A DNA stretch of 64,000 bases from Pomphorhynchus laevis (GCA_012934845.2 WNNJ02001500.1:62001-126000); one strand, 5' to 3'; counted from the first letter of the stretch, positions 29,995 through 43,309 are shown. The notes: generated by a model not told the origin, from the letters alone. Numbers and translations are program-made.

Positions 29995-31125
29995 ATGATA
30001 TATTCTAATATGTGTTGTTCAATATTTGTTGTCCAATATGTATTGTCCAATAGTTGTTGTCTAATATTCGTTGTCCAATATCTGTTGTTTACTATTTGTT
30101 GTCCAATATTTGTTGTTTACTATTTGTTGTCCAATATCTGTTGTCTAATATTTGTCGTCCAATATGTGCTGTCCAATATTTGCTGTCGGATATGTGTTCA
30201 ATATTTGTTGCCTATATGTTGTCCATTATTTGTTGTCTTATATTTGCTGTCCAATATTTGTTGTCCAATATTTGTTGTATAATATTTTTTTCTAATATTT
30301 GTTGTCTAATATTTGTTGTCCAATATTTGTTGTCCAATGTTTGTAGTCCAATATTTGTTCTCATATTTGTTGTCTAATATTTGTTGTCCTTGTTGTCCAA
30401 TGTTTGTAGTCCAATATTTGTTCTCATATTTGTTGTCTAATATTTGTTGTCCAATATTTGCTGTCCAATATTTGCTGTCTAATATTCGTTGTCCAATATT
30501 TGTTGTCCAATATGTGCTGTCCAATATGTGCTGTCCAATATTTGCTGTCGTATATGTTTTCAATATTTGCTGCTTATGAGTTGTCCATTATTTGTTGTAT
30601 ATTATTTGTTGTCTAATATTTGTTGTCTAATATTTGTTTTCTAATATTTGTTGTCTAATATTTGTTGTCCAATATTTGTTGTCCAATGTTTGTAGTCCAA
30701 TATTTGTTCTCATATTTGTTGTCTAATATTTGTTGTCTAATATTTGTTGTCCTTGTTGTCCAATGTTTGTAGTCCAATATTTGTTCTCATATTTGTTGTC
30801 TAATATTTGTTGTCCAATATTTGTTGTCTAATATTTGTTGTCTAATATTTGTTGTCCAATATTTGTTGTCTAATATTTGTTGTCCAATATTCGTTGTCCA
30901 ATATGTGTTGTTTAATATTTTGTTGCCTATGTGTTGTTCAATATTTGTTCTCATATTTGTTGTCTAATATTTGTTGTCCAATATTTGTTGTCTAATATTT
31001 GTTGTCCAATAATTGTTGTCTAATATGTGTTGTTTAATATTTGTTGCCTATGTGTTGTCTAATATGTGTTGTTCAATATTTGTTGCCTATGTGTTGTCCA
31101 ATATTTGTTGCCTTATATGTGTTTT
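29995..31125. repeat. 14-bp minisatellite, ~80 copies
   Basis: A tandem array of TTGTTGTCCAATAT-type units (variants TTGTTGTCTAATAT and others) covers 1.1 kb. Longer blocks that include TTGTTCTCATATTTG and TTGTAGTCCAATATT recur at about 30340, 30400, 30700 and 30770, so higher-order units exist. Open frames on both strands are a by-product of the stop-free unit. Confidence 0.95.
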
Positions 31126-31239
31126 AGTACTAAGGATTTTAATTTTAGATCTTTAAACGTAGCAGGTTATAGATTCTGTAAATAATAAATATCAATTTTA
31201 TATCGTTTTTTAATATCTTTTTAAATAAATATCAATGCT

Positions 31240-31510
31240 AATTGCAAATATCAGTACAATACCATAGTATTCAATATTGTAATGAATCAAATACAATCAA
31301 ATATGTAGAAAGCACGTATCAAACGTTTTATAATATAAAACGTTTGTATTATATTCAACGTAATCGAACGCTATTAAAAGGAGAAGATTTTTGGATTAAA
31401 ACGCTTAATTCTAATATTGTTGCTTCTCTTTGTAATCAGTCAAATTGCATAAAAAACGTATCAAACGTTTTATAATATAATTGGATTAAAACACTTAATT
31501 CCATGTACTA
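31240..31510 (+). mobile_element. Naiad-type PLE endonuclease fragments
   Basis: LLKGEDFWIKTLNS at 31370-31412 matches LLEKEDFWIKTLNS of the GIY-YIG domain at 42.6-43.0 kb, and a second partial copy (WIKTLNSMY) lies at 31480-31510. These are short fossils. Confidence 0.5.
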
Positions 31511-31599
31511 AATTTAAATCACAACATTCATATGTTGGATTTACATTTAAATCCTTTATAATTAACTTCTTTCACCATTTAAATCACAATGTAGTGATT

Positions 31600-32565
31600 T
31601 AAATTTAGAAACAATTAACACTCGATAAAGCTAGTAATTTAACCTCTCATTAGTATATCATAATAAAGCTTTTTGCATATGAAGACAAAGTTATTACTAG
31701 CTTTATCAATAGTTGTTATTATATAGTTTTCTTTTAATTTAGTATGTTCGGTATACATATATTTATTAATTTTATCTTTCCTTTTATAATTGTTTCTTAT
31801 TTTAATTTTCGTTTAAATTTCATCAAATATATAATCTTTGAAAATTTTAATCTTAGATGTATTTAAGCTTTTACTATTAACCAGCTTACCAAAGTAAGAA
31901 TTTATGTCATCGTTGTAAATTTTATTTTTATTGATTTTTTTAAATTATTTAGTTTATATTTGTACCCTTTAAATGTAAATCCATATGTTGGATTTACATT
32001 TAAATCATTAGAATTAACCTCTTTCATTAGTATATCATAATAAAGCTTTTTGCATATAAAGACAAAGTTATTACTAGCTTTATCAATAGTTGTTATTATA
32101 TAGTTTTTCTTTAATTTAGTAAGTTCTTTATACATATCTTTATTAATTTGATCTTTCCTTTTATAATTGTTTGTTATTTTCATTTTATTTTTAATTTTAT
32201 CAAATATATAATCTTTCCAAATTTTTATCTTAGATATATTCGAGCTTTCACTATTAATCAGCTTACTAAAGTAATCATTTAAGTTATTATATAACGAATT
32301 GTAAATTTTATTTTTGTTGTTATTATTTAATCTATATTTATACCCTTTTGATAGCAGCTTTCTTAATTCACAATTTTTAATTAATTCTAGATTATGGGTA
32401 CATATATGTTCATTTATTTTATCAAAACTAAGACTTTTACAATTACATTCTGTTTCCATTATGTTTCGAATATTATCGTTACTTATTGATTTTAATTCTT
32501 TATTATAATTACAAATTTTTCGTCCTAATGGTGGTAGGAGTTTATACCTTATTTTATGAAGATTA
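31600..32565 (-). mobile_element. Naiad-type PLE, CxC linker and N-terminal RT
   Basis: The minus strand reads, in order: a KIRYKLLPPLGRKICNYNKE block (about 32560-32500), a CxC motif in METECNCKSLSFDKI (32459-32415), a Lys/Asn-rich linker, then the RT start IITTIDKASNNFVFICKKLYY (about 32105-32040). This matches the permuted PLE layout, with the CxC domain between an upstream nuclease and the RT. A second partial copy of the RT start lies at 31600-31900. Both are truncated. Confidence 0.75.
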
Positions 32566-32599
32566 TTTTATCTGATTCAATTTTTATACCCTTTTTATC

Positions 32600-33830
32600 C
32601 ATTTGAGAACAATAACTTGTAATAATTGCTTTTAAACTAAAATCACTACATTCGTATGTTGTGTTTATATTTAAATCATTAGAATTAACTTATTTCATCA
32701 GTATATCATAATAAAGCTTTTTGCATATGAAGACAAAGTTATTACTAGCTTTATCAATAGTTGTTATTATATAGTTATCCTTTAATATAGTTTTATTATC
32801 TGATTCAATTTTTATACCCTTTTTATTCATTATAGAACAGTGGCTTGTATTAATTGTTTCTCAACTTAAATAACTACATTCATTTGTTGTGTTTATATTT
32901 AAAATCTTTTAATTTATATTTAATACCTTTTAATTTATACCATTTTTATTTAATGTTAAACAGTGACTTGTAATAATTGTTTCTAAACTTAACTCACCGC
33001 GTTCATATGTTAGATTTACATTTAAATCATTAGAATTAACCTCTTTTATTAGTATATCATAATAAAGCTTTTTTACATATGAAGACAAAGTTATTACTAA
33101 CTTTATCAATAGTTGTTATTATATAGTTATCCTTTAATATAGTTTTATTATCTGATTCAATTTTTATACCCTTTTTATTCATTATAGAACAGTGACTTGT
33201 AATAATTGTTTCTCAACTTAAATCACTACATTCATATGTTGTGTTTATATTTAAAATCTTTTAATTTATATTTAATACCTTTTAATTTATACCATTTTTA
33301 TTTAATGTTAAACAGTGACTTGTAATAATTGTTTCTAAACTTAACTCACCGCGTTCATATGTTAGATTTACATTTAAATCATTAGAATTAACCTCTTTTA
33401 TTAGTATATCATAATAAAGCTTTTTGCATATGAAGACAAAGTTATTACTGGCTTTATCAATAGTTGTTATTATATAGTTATCCTTTAATATAGTTTTATT
33501 ATCTGATTCAATTTTTATACCCTTTTTATTCATTATAGAACAGTGGCTTGTAATAATTGTTTCTCAACTTAAATCACTACATTCATATGGTGTGTTTATA
33601 TTTAAAATCTTTTAATTTATATTTAATACCTATTAATTTATACCATTTTTATTTAATGTTAAACAGTGACTTGTAATAATTGTTTCTAAACTTAACTCAC
33701 CGCGTTCATATGTTAGATTTACATTTAAATCATTAGAATTAACCTCTTTTATTAGTATATCATAATAAAGCTTTTTACATATGAAGACAAAGTTAAAAAT
33801 AAGGCAGCTATTATTGGGCTACTATTACCT
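32600..33830 (-). repeat. ~351-bp tandem array derived from PLE RT sequence
   Basis: ATAGTTATCCTTTAATATAG starts units at 32771, 33123 and 33474 (periods 352 and 351). Each unit contains the RT-start coding piece (TTIDKASNNFVFICKKL) and a downstream TIPI-like piece. Units are nearly identical, so the amplification is recent relative to the surrounding fossils. Confidence 0.85.
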
Positions 33831-34480
33831 GCAATTGGAACACCTTATATTTGTCAAATGTCTCTACTTTTCAATAATTTTGATTTATCAAAATATTTAA
33901 GGCTTCTATTAATTCAAATTTATCCATATATTTATATTTACTTGATGGTTTTTATGCGTTATAGTTATTATGACATATATATTAAAATCACGATTTTAAT
34001 TAATATTATTAAATAGAAAGCATCATCAATGGGTGATCTTGTGAACAACCGGTTCAATACCACAGATATAAATATATATTTCCGAATATAAGATTAATTA
34101 ACTTTTCTAACACTACTTTAATATCTGCTAAATCTAGAATTGTATAAAGCGTACTAAAATCGTATGCATTTATATTTTGAAAATTTATTCTTTTTGTCTA
34201 TTCTAAAAATTCTTTTTCTCTGTTTTAAAAATTATTTTGTAGAATTAATACTGAAATAGTGTTTTAAACCAGTATTAATTTCGATTACTTTACAATATTT
34301 TTCAAAGTGTGCTTTAATTACTTTAAGTATTTTATTCATATAGACAGAAAGTGGTTTTAATGTACATTTAAAAGAGCTACATATGAACCTAGGTTTTAGT
34401 AGGTTTTTATGTAATTTTTGATTCCAATATAATATAGGTATAGTTTTTTATCTGATTACATCTTAATACCTTTTAATATA
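33831..34480 (-). mobile_element. Naiad-type PLE RT fragments
   Basis: The minus strand encodes pieces of the RT core: the motif-A region (YDFSTLYTILDLADI, about 34160-34110) and KPRFICSSFKCTLKPLSVYM (about 34400-34340). The order is that of an RT, but the copy is broken. Confidence 0.7.
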
Positions 34481-35090
34481 TATACTATACATTATAACAT
34501 ATTTTTTAATAATTAATATACATTTAAATGTATCCAATTTTAAATTATCGTACGCCATATGTGTTGCCTCTTGTTCACTTTAAATTACTCTGCAGTAAAT
34601 TATAGATGGATTGCAATACTATCGAAGAAAATGGTTTTAAAAAAGCTGCAAATGTGAATATCACTTACAAGATTAATTAAATGACAATTATTTATTATTC
34701 AATTATCTATTATTTATTATTCAATTCATAAAATTTGACTTTTATTTTAAATTTTAATTATTTATTAGCCAATTATTTATTATTTATTGGTCAATCATCT
34801 ATTACTTATTAGTCAATTCATAAAAATTGTCTTTTATTTTAAATTTCAATTTTATATTTTAACTTGATTTAATAATAAATTATATATAATCTTATATAAT
34901 TATTTATTATCTTTATTTTTATTTATATATCATGGAAAATACGTTGACTCAGCTATCTGATTAGTCAATTTTTCTTTTTTGTATTATCAAACTTGTGGAG
35001 TATTTTTAAAAGATCAACTTTAAAAGGATTAAACGTAAACTATTCACAAAACTATTCTCAATTATTAAACTATTATTCTTATTATTGTTG
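34481..35090. other. AT-rich spacer
   Basis: A/T-rich with local near-repeats of TTATTAGTCAATTCATAAAAA, also seen at 470-500 and 3490-3515 beside PLE tails, so it is probably PLE untranslated sequence. Confidence 0.4.
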
Positions 35091-35094
35091 TTAT

Positions 35095-35910
35095 GAAATT
35101 TTATGGTATCATTTTAAAATTCATAATTAATTTTTCTAACGTTTCTTTAATATCTGTTAAATCTAGATTTGTATAAAGCGTACTAAAATCGTATGTATTT
35201 ATATTTTGAAAATTTATTCCTTTTGTCTGTTCTAAAAATTCTTTTGTAGAATTAATACTGAAATAGTGTTTTATACCAGTATTTAGTTCAATTACCCTAC
35301 AACATTTCTTAAAGTGTGCTTTAATTACTTTAAGTATTTTATTCATATAGACAGAAAGTGGTTTTAATGTACATTTAAACGCACTACATATGAACCTAGG
35401 TTTTATTGGATTTTTATGTAATTTTGGATTCCAATATAATATAGGTATAGTTTTATTATCTGATTCAATTGTTATACCCTTCTTATCCATTAAAGAACAA
35501 TGACTTGTAACTTAACTTCTTTCATCAGTATTTCATAATAAAGCCTTTTGCATATGAATACAAAGTTATTACTAGCTTTATCAATAGTTGTGATTATATA
35601 GTTATGATTTAATTTAGTGAGTTCTGTATCTTTATTAATCTGTCTCCGTATTAATTAATATCTTTATTAATTTGATTTTTCCTTTTATAATTGTTTCTTA
35701 GCTTAAATCCATACATTCATATGTTGGATTTACATTTAAATCATTATAATTAACCTCTTTCATTAGTATATCATAATAAAGCTTTTTGCATATGAAGACA
35801 AAGTTATTACTAGCTTTATCGATAGTTGTAACGGTATGGCTATTTTTCAATTTACTAAGTTCTAAATACATATGTTTATTAATTTTATCTTTGCTTTTAT
35901 AATTTTTTGT
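35095..35910 (-). mobile_element. Naiad-type PLE RT fragment
   Basis: The frame at 35101-35490 (129 codons) carries PILYWNPKLHKNPIKPRFI, the P-K-L-H-K signature that precedes PLE motif A, and NTYDFSTLYTNLDLTDIKE (motif A, first catalytic Asp). Further upstream RT pieces run to about 35.9 kb. No motif C is present. Confidence 0.8.
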
Positions 35911-35914
35911 TATT

Positions 35915-38450
35915 TTTATTTTATATTTTTAGCAGAGCAAGTCGCCAAGTTGCATTAGACGACATATCATTTGTTTGTCCAGCATTATCCCAAGTCCCGC
36001 GTAATGAAACGACAATAATGTGCCAATTATTGTGCCAATTATGTATTTTACAAAGAATTCCTGCAAGACAGGTATCAGTTCGAAAGTCTATAGAGCGCCA
36101 AATAATCATATGGAAGGATGGCGAACTTGACGACCTTATATGTGAAGAGCGCATTGCAAGTAAAGGTAGTTGGCTTTTCACGAACAAGACCGAAAAAATA
36201 CAGTGGCAAAAACGTTTCACAAACATCGTAAAATCAGCCAAAACAAAATCAGCAGTACAATTTCTGGATTAGTAAAGCACTAATCAAAATTCAATTTACT
36301 CACTTAATGATTATTTAAACGGGCGCAATGTCGGGGAAATATTGAACAATCTGCATCCAAACGTCGCAATTTGTGAACTGGAAGCGCTGCCGAAGACACA
36401 ACTTGAGTACTGTGCATATCATTATCCGTTTGAGTTTTAGGGATAGACGCAAGGCAGATAGTCTTGTATTCTCTAAGATTCAAGATGGTGCGAGTCCTTG
36501 GGGAATTACCGCACATGCGCAGCTCTTTTAAGTATTACTCCGCCTATTTGACTGAGAGGATTGCAATGTTAGCTCAACGGATTGCTATGGAGCAATCCGT
36601 TGAGCTGGCTCATATATATTTATCTATAAGATAAAATATATTTGTCTATTTATTGAAATGAGGTTTATAATTTTATTAATTAAATTAATTAAAATTATTA
36701 TTTTCTTATCAATAAGTTTATCAATAGTTTTATCAATTATTTTTTTACTTTATCATTATATTTTATTCAATAAGATTACGCTTAATATTAAATAGTGTGT
36801 AATACTCTGAAATATTATATTTATACTTATATTTGTACTTTAATTATATATTGAATTTAGTCAATAGATATGAATCCGAATCCAATGACTCTCGTATGCT
36901 CCCTATTAAAACACGAAAGCGAAGTAATAAATTCTCTGAATATTGATTAATTAGTTGGAAATATTCATATTTTTAATGCTAGTTAACCGAGTATTACACT
37001 AATAGTTGCTTTAATGCATCTATATATTACTGTGTGATTGAGGCATTGGTGGCGAGTGGTCTTGTTCCGTTAAAGAAGAACCCTAGAATACGTCCCATAA
37101 GGGTTGGAGAAATATTAAGGCGGGTGATCAGAAAAGGCTTAATGAAAATTGCAAAACAACTCTTGCAAACAGTTGCGGGCAATTAACAACTATGGGCCGC
37201 TTTAAGATATGGGTTAGATTTGCAATTCATCTGCAACCAGTGCATTTCAGTCAGATGATAACTTCGGAATTTTGACAGTAGACGTTTTTAAAAGAACGAG
37301 TCGCGAAGTTGCATTAGCCAACATATCATTTGTTTGCTCCACCTTATCCCAAGTCCTGCGAAATACGTATGCTGGCACTATTTTGATGGCAACTGAGTAA
37401 GGTATCATTGATGATAATCAAGGCTTCACCTTGGGCGGCCTGTTGGCCATGACAACTTTTGCCGCGTTATTCATCCAAAAATACGGCGTATACTGAAAAA
37501 CATCAGACAAACGATACAGAGATGGTGTGTCGACGACGGGAATTTTGTTGTACCCCTCGAAGAATTGAATAAAGTGTTGGACATACTTGTGGAAATTGGA
37601 CCTTAATATGGCTATATAGTAAACACGGAAAATTCCAAGCTACTTACACATCGCTACAATATGGGTAGATCAAAAGTCCTCTTTGAACATGAAAAGATTT
37701 CAATCAGAGCAAAGAGATGTTGTGTCGATTGATTCGTCAAGCTGGGCGTATCGATCAACGACTTTGCTGATAAAATTTGACACCACCGGTTGACGGAAGA
37801 GCATATGACCATATTTGATCTTCCTCGTGATATGGCCGGACTTGGAATCAAACATCCTGTTGTTGCCTCAAAACATGAGTATGAATCTTCAAAGCAGTTG
37901 ATTCGATACAACAGAATCGCTCTATATTCGCAAACAATTACAATCGGACGCAGCGGATCAAATAAAGTCGGCTAACTTCAACGGGCACAAACTCGCTCGC
38001 TTGGCACTTGAAATAGACAGACCGAACACAAGTCGTTTCTTGAAATATGCTTCACTAAAAAGAGTATCAAATTGATTAACATCTCGTCCACTTGATGATG
38101 ACAAACTTCATTTGACTACAACGGAATTTCGTGATGCAATGATTGAGGTACGACTGGAACTCATCTAAGATAGCCAAGAAATGTATATGCGGGAAAGATT
38201 TAAATACTTTTCATGCATTGTCATACAAGACAGATGGTTTATTAACCATACGTCACAAATTCGCGATCTTGTATCAACGGTACTCACATATGTGTGTTCT
38301 GGGGTCGCCACTGTGTCAAGTCTATCTGGCGGTTCTGATACAATAAGTTTTGACAATGATACGACAACTCGAAGACCAGACGCGTGTAGTGGTATTGTGT
38401 GCGGTGGTAGACTAGAGCGTACGCGTTTTTGATCTATTTGAGAGTAGCCA
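35915..38450 (+). mobile_element. Decayed LINE-like element, restriction-like-endonuclease family, copy 1
   Basis: The plus strand holds scattered pieces of the family best seen at 38.9-41.7 kb: RKSIERQIIIWKDGELDD (36.1 kb), RIRPIRVGEILRRVIRKGL (RT start, 37.1 kb), WCVDDGNFV (RT catalytic region, 37.5 kb), DMAGLGIKHPVVASKHE (37.8 kb) and CICGKDLNTFHALSYKTDG (zinc knuckle, 38.2 kb). Stops and frame changes are frequent. Confidence 0.65.
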
Positions 38451-38469
38451 CTGTTGTATTAAATAATAA

Positions 38470-38640
38470 TACTTGAAAAAATTTCTTTTATATTTCATCA
38501 AATATGTGATATTTTATAAGGTTTTATCTTAGATGTATTTAAGCGTTTCCTATTAGTCAGCTTACAAAAGTAAGCATTTGAGTCATTGTATAACGAATTG
38601 TAAATTTTATTTTTATTGTTATTATTATAACACCTTATTG
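38470..38640 (-). mobile_element. Naiad-type PLE linker fragment
   Basis: Matches the stretch between the CxC motif and the RT at 32.2-32.3 kb (shared TTACTATTAGTCAGCTTAC-like sequence). Too short to code. Confidence 0.5.
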
Positions 38641-38735
38641 TTATATTATAACACATTTTTTATTAAAAAAATAATAATATTGTCGAAATAAAAAAATTAT
38701 AACACCCTACTGTAACCTTAAACACACAATACAAT

Positions 38736-38850
38736 ACACTTGGATTACAATACACTTGGATTTCAATACACTTGGATTACAATACACTTGGATTACAATA
38801 CACTTGGATTACAATACACTTGGATTACAATACACTTGGATTTCATACAA
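38736..38850 (+). repeat. 16-bp tandem repeat (ACACTTGGATTACAAT)n
   Basis: About seven units, with TTTC/TTAC variants, immediately upstream of the first ATG of the LINE-like element, copy 2. It may belong to that element's 5' UTR. Confidence 0.9.
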
Positions 38851-38877
38851 TCATTAGACAAAATAACCAGTATATAA

Positions 38878-41750
38878 ATGACTAGGAGAATGCCGAATGG
38901 TATTCCCTCATCCAGCGTCAAATGCTGCAACTGCAACACATTGGCAGCTAAATGCATACGATGCAAGTGCGCTAAAGCTGAAAAGTCATGCTTTAATTGT
39001 TCAGCCCCTAATTGCTCACGCAAATCAGCGCTAGACTCGAATCAATCACCCATCGTGACAAACGAGCTGCCAATTCCTCCGCAACTGATAGCCAACAATA
39101 TAGACCTTAACGATGACATGCCAGCGACTATCGTAGATGAAATCAGAACTAGTCCGTTACACCACGAAAACCAAACAGTGACACCGATGAACATTGACGA
39201 AATATACCCTGTGGTCATCCAATGGCGACCAAATCTATTTACCCTTCCCAAATGCAACGCCAGTCATACGTTTGTAGCAGCACTCGCCGATTTATACGTA
39301 AAGGCATCAATTGAAGAAATTCACGATCCGTCCTTCTTAAAAAAGGCCACGGTGATCTCTTAATGCGTACTGCAACGAGTCCCTACTACAAAGGTGTCTC
39401 TCATTCGCAAAACTATAGAGAGACGTCTAGCTTTATGGGAGAAAAAGAAGTACGACGCATTGTTCCATGAAGCGAAACACTTTAAGTTGGGACTAACTCA
39501 TTACGTTCCCCTCGAGAAAACTGATTGAATAAGTCGTTATTGTAAAATTTTGACTGCAGGGAAAGTGGCCGCTTCCACATCAGTACTAGACGATAAGTCA
39601 TCATCCACAGTCCTGAGCCCAGACAAAAATGCGCACGGTAGATCAGTAAAATCATGGCTACACAATATCCATCTCTTCGCAAAAGTTCCACCACCAGAAA
39701 TATTGTTATCGTCACAATTTCCTGGTTCAATAATGCATCACGCAAGCAGATTTTATGTTTTGGACGAAACTTGTATCATCTCCGCATGTGAACGAACTAA
39801 AGGTAGTGCAGGGCCCTCTGGACTTGTTCAACATTTTGGCAGAACATACTTACACGTTTTGGTTCACAGTCTCAAACTTTAGCAAAAGCTCTCACTCGCT
39901 TCGCGATTCGCATTGCTACCGAATCTGTACCAGCCAAAACGTTAGAAGCATTCACGTGTTGCCGTCTCATAGCCCTCAAAATGAAAGTGGGGGAATACGC
40001 CCAATCGGGGGTGTGCGACACTGCAAGAAGAATAATTAGTAAAGCGATTCTTATGTTTGTTCGCGACGACATTCAAGACGTCACGGGAACAGTTCAAACA
40101 GCTACAGGGCAAAAGTGTGGGGCCGAATACGCGGTACACTCACTCCGAAAAACATATAACGCAAATCAAAAGGCCGCCTTCTCACAATAGATGCAACAAA
40201 CGCCTTCAATTCCGTAAACAGACAAGTCGCCCTCCACAACCTTGACCTTGTATGCCCGTTACTGTCATGCGTTATGCATAACCTATATCAAGAGCCTACA
40301 ACGCTCACTCTTGGTTTAGACTGCTTACTATCAGAAGAGGGATTTACCCAAGGCGACACTAGTAACAGAAGGACCAAAGTACGGTTACGTTGTCAATGCA
40401 GTGAAATCACAACTCTTATCTCACCATCCTCGGAGCATTGAGCAGCTCCCAACGACTGACATCAAGATTAGATGTGATGACATACGTATTCTTGGATCCG
40501 CGGTAAGTTCCGTCGACTACGAAGCAGTTAATGTCGAGCAATATGTAGTTACTTTGCAAAATCTAATTAAACGTTTTGTCGACGTGGCGAAAATCGACCC
40601 ACAAGTTGCATACTCGGGCTTGACACATGCAATACAAGCAAAATGGACCTATATCACACGGACTATCCAGTGTTACGAGGCGTACCTAAGAACTTAAGGA
40701 GTGTTTTTCTCAATGAAATTACTTGATGGTCGATTGAAAATGGATAGAAAACGATACTGATGTCTCATCTAAAAATGGGCGGGTTGAGAATATTTGATAC
40801 GGCACTAATTGCTCAAACAGACTACGAATCCTCAAAGACAATCAGTGCCACATAGGACTTCGATTTAATCGGATAAGCATTGAGAAACTTACAATCAAAA
40901 ACGATCGATCAAATTACGGCGCGACGTAAAAACATTCATCATATAGGCTGTCAGAGGCACTTTACCTTATGGACACCGTTGTTCTGACACCTGTCAATCA
41001 TGCTCAGAGAGACGGAGCATCTTCATGGCTCAGCGCTATCCCACTGAAAAACGAACCCTTTTGTATGTCATCAAGGGAGTTCACATATGCCATTTCCGCT
41101 CGCTATGGGCAAACCCCAAGTGACTTGATCGACAAATCATGCTCTTGTGGTGAACAAAATTACTGTGAGCCACGCACTCTCATGCAGATTGGGAGGATTA
41201 CCGTCAATCAGACACGACTCCGTCCGATATGAAATTTAAAAAGAAATATCCACCATTTACCGTGATGTAGTAATAGAACCAAACCTACTACCGGTCCCTG
41301 ACACCCTAAAATTTGTCGCAACATTAACAAGTCGAGCTGCCGGGGCAAGGCTGGACATATCTTTTTTGGGTATGGGGAACGAGCGATTAAAGCAGACGTT
41401 CTTTGACGTCAACGTGTTTAACATCTTTGCTCAGTCGTTTGTCAACCGATCAGTGGACGCATCCTTCCAGCACAATGAATCACGCAAACACGCCAAATAT
41501 TCAGAAAGAATTAAAGCGATCGATCGCAGCAGGTTCATTCCGCTAATTTTCTCCTCTTCTGGTTGCATTACGAAAGATACAGGCACCTTGTTCAGACGAA
41601 TCGCATCAGTTCGCACACAACGAGGTATTACGAAATATGCGCATGTCATCACAAACATCAAACGCCGCGTTTCCTTTGAAATTGCTCGAACAGCATATGC
41701 CTGCCTTCAAAGTCCAAGAGGAAACAGAGAAGGCAGCACATAAGATAGTG
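38878..41750 (+). mobile_element. LINE-like element with N-terminal zinc motif and RLE-like tail, copy 2
   Basis: This is the longest copy of the family. An ORF at 38878-39361 opens with a cysteine-rich motif (CCNCNTLAAKCIRCKC, then CFNCSAPNC). RT-related sequence follows (LSEEGFTQGDT-type motif near 40340). The C-terminal part (40970-41740) has a zinc knuckle region and an RLE-like block, NERLKQTFFDVNVFNIFAQS and FIPLIFSSSGCITKD. RT plus a C-terminal CCHC knuckle and restriction-like nuclease is the plan of early-branching LINEs such as R2. This family's GFTQGDP motif differs from the usual GVPQGDP, and I cannot place it in a named clade. Several stops and frameshifts are present. Confidence 0.7.
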
Positions 41751-42079
41751 AACGCCTTGTTTTAAAAATCAACTACAACTTTGACAGTGAAAGTTATGTA
41801 TGGACCATTTGCAGGAACCCCCTTGTAAATTATTATAATAACACAAAATTATAAAAAATATAACACCCTTATATTTTTAATAAATATAATAGTGTAATAT
41901 TTTTAATAAATATTCAAAGATTTTATTACATTTTAACATAAACTATAGTTTCGTGAATTGCAGAAACGCGAACCTTTTCTTGTATAGAGATAAAAAATAA
42001 ATATTTGCACCATTTACAGGCCCATTTGCGGGAATCATTTCTTGTATAGAGATTAAAAAATAAATATTAAAAATTATTT

Positions 42080-43175
42080 AGACCCTTTTGATAGCATTTT
42101 CCTCTTAATTCACCATCTTTATAAATTCCAGATTATGATCATTTATTTTATCAAAATTAAGACTTTTGCAATTGCATTGTTTTTATAATGTTTCTAATTT
42201 CATCGTTATATTTCGCTTCAAATTCTTTATTATAATTACAAAGTTTTCGTCCTAATGGCGGTAACACTTTATACCTTATTTTAGGAATATATTTACTTAA
42301 ATCTGACCCTATTATTTCTTTACTTTTAGAATTATTTAAAAGTCTACCTATATTTATATTGTCTATACATTTATTAATGAAGTTTAGGGTTAGTGCATAT
42401 TTTTTATTGTTATTATTAACATTTATTGTCCGATTATAGTATTTTATATTACAATAACTGTCTGTTATACAACTTAACTGGTCATAATCGTTAATTAATT
42501 TTTGATTTATTGAACAAATGATATCTTTAGAAAAACTTCTCATATTTACATAAAGATCTTTTAGCTTATTATCTCTTAAAAGTTCTTTTAATATTTCTAA
42601 TTGTTCACTTATATACATATCTTTTTAAATATCTTTAACTATACTTTCTTATTCCTTTTATCACCATGACTTCTTGGTTTGCGTTTAACCGGATTATTAT
42701 AATATAGTTGTTTATTATGTATTATACTACTTCTGCCAATTCCTTGTACCACGTCATTCAATCCTAATGGGTACATGGAATTAAGCGTTTTAATCCAAAA
42801 ATCTTCTTTTTCTAATAGTTTTTGATTTAATATTGAAATGTTTTCTTCGATAATATGTTCTAAAATAAATAATTTACAGTTTTTAATATCATGTCCTATT
42901 AATCTCATATGTTTATGAAATATAGTTTGACTATTATGCTGTATATTATATATGTGTTGCCTAAACCTAGTTTTTAACATTTGATATGTTTTTCCTATAT
43001 ATTGCAATCCACATGTACATTGTATTAGATACACTACACCTGCGGTATTGCAGTTACAATTATTATAAATATTTAATGAAAAACATTTGTTTGTTCTATT
43101 ACTTACAAAGCAATTATTATTTGAAACATCAAACTTTATTTTTTTTCTGTTACATTTATAAGATCTAAATTAATA
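42080..43175 (-). mobile_element. Naiad-type PLE 5' region: GIY-YIG nuclease then CxC linker
   Basis: Reading the minus strand from 43170: a cysteine-rich stretch (YKC...NNNC...NKC...NNCNC), then GVVYLIQCTCGLQYIGKT (the GIY and YIG strands), TRFRQHIYN (catalytic Arg region) and LEKEDFWIKTLN (conserved Glu), ending near 42640. A second frame (42618-42157) follows on the same strand with KIRYKVLPPLGRKLCNYNKE. Just beyond it, in a shifted frame, the CNCKSLNFDKI (CxC) word is seen. The nuclease therefore lies before the CxC domain and, judging from the 32-kb copy, before the RT. This permuted order is the published hallmark of Naiad/Chlamys PLEs. The RT is missing here. Confidence 0.85.
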
Positions 43176-43309
43176 AGTTATTAAAAAACGTGGGCTTTCT
43201 ATGTTTCCGATCTTACGTGTTTTCAATCAATTAACTATAAAATATCATAAATTTAAAATATCATATGATAAAAATTATTTAAAATATAGGATAAAAATAT
43301 ATTTTAAAT

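Noticed and set aside
29995-30579. Overlapping frames of 85-107 codons on both strands
   Set aside because: They arise because the 14-bp satellite unit has no stop codon; composition is purely repeat-derived.
29995-31125. Resemblance to a CRISPR array (short regular repeats)
   Set aside because: Units are contiguous with no unique spacers and the genome is eukaryotic.
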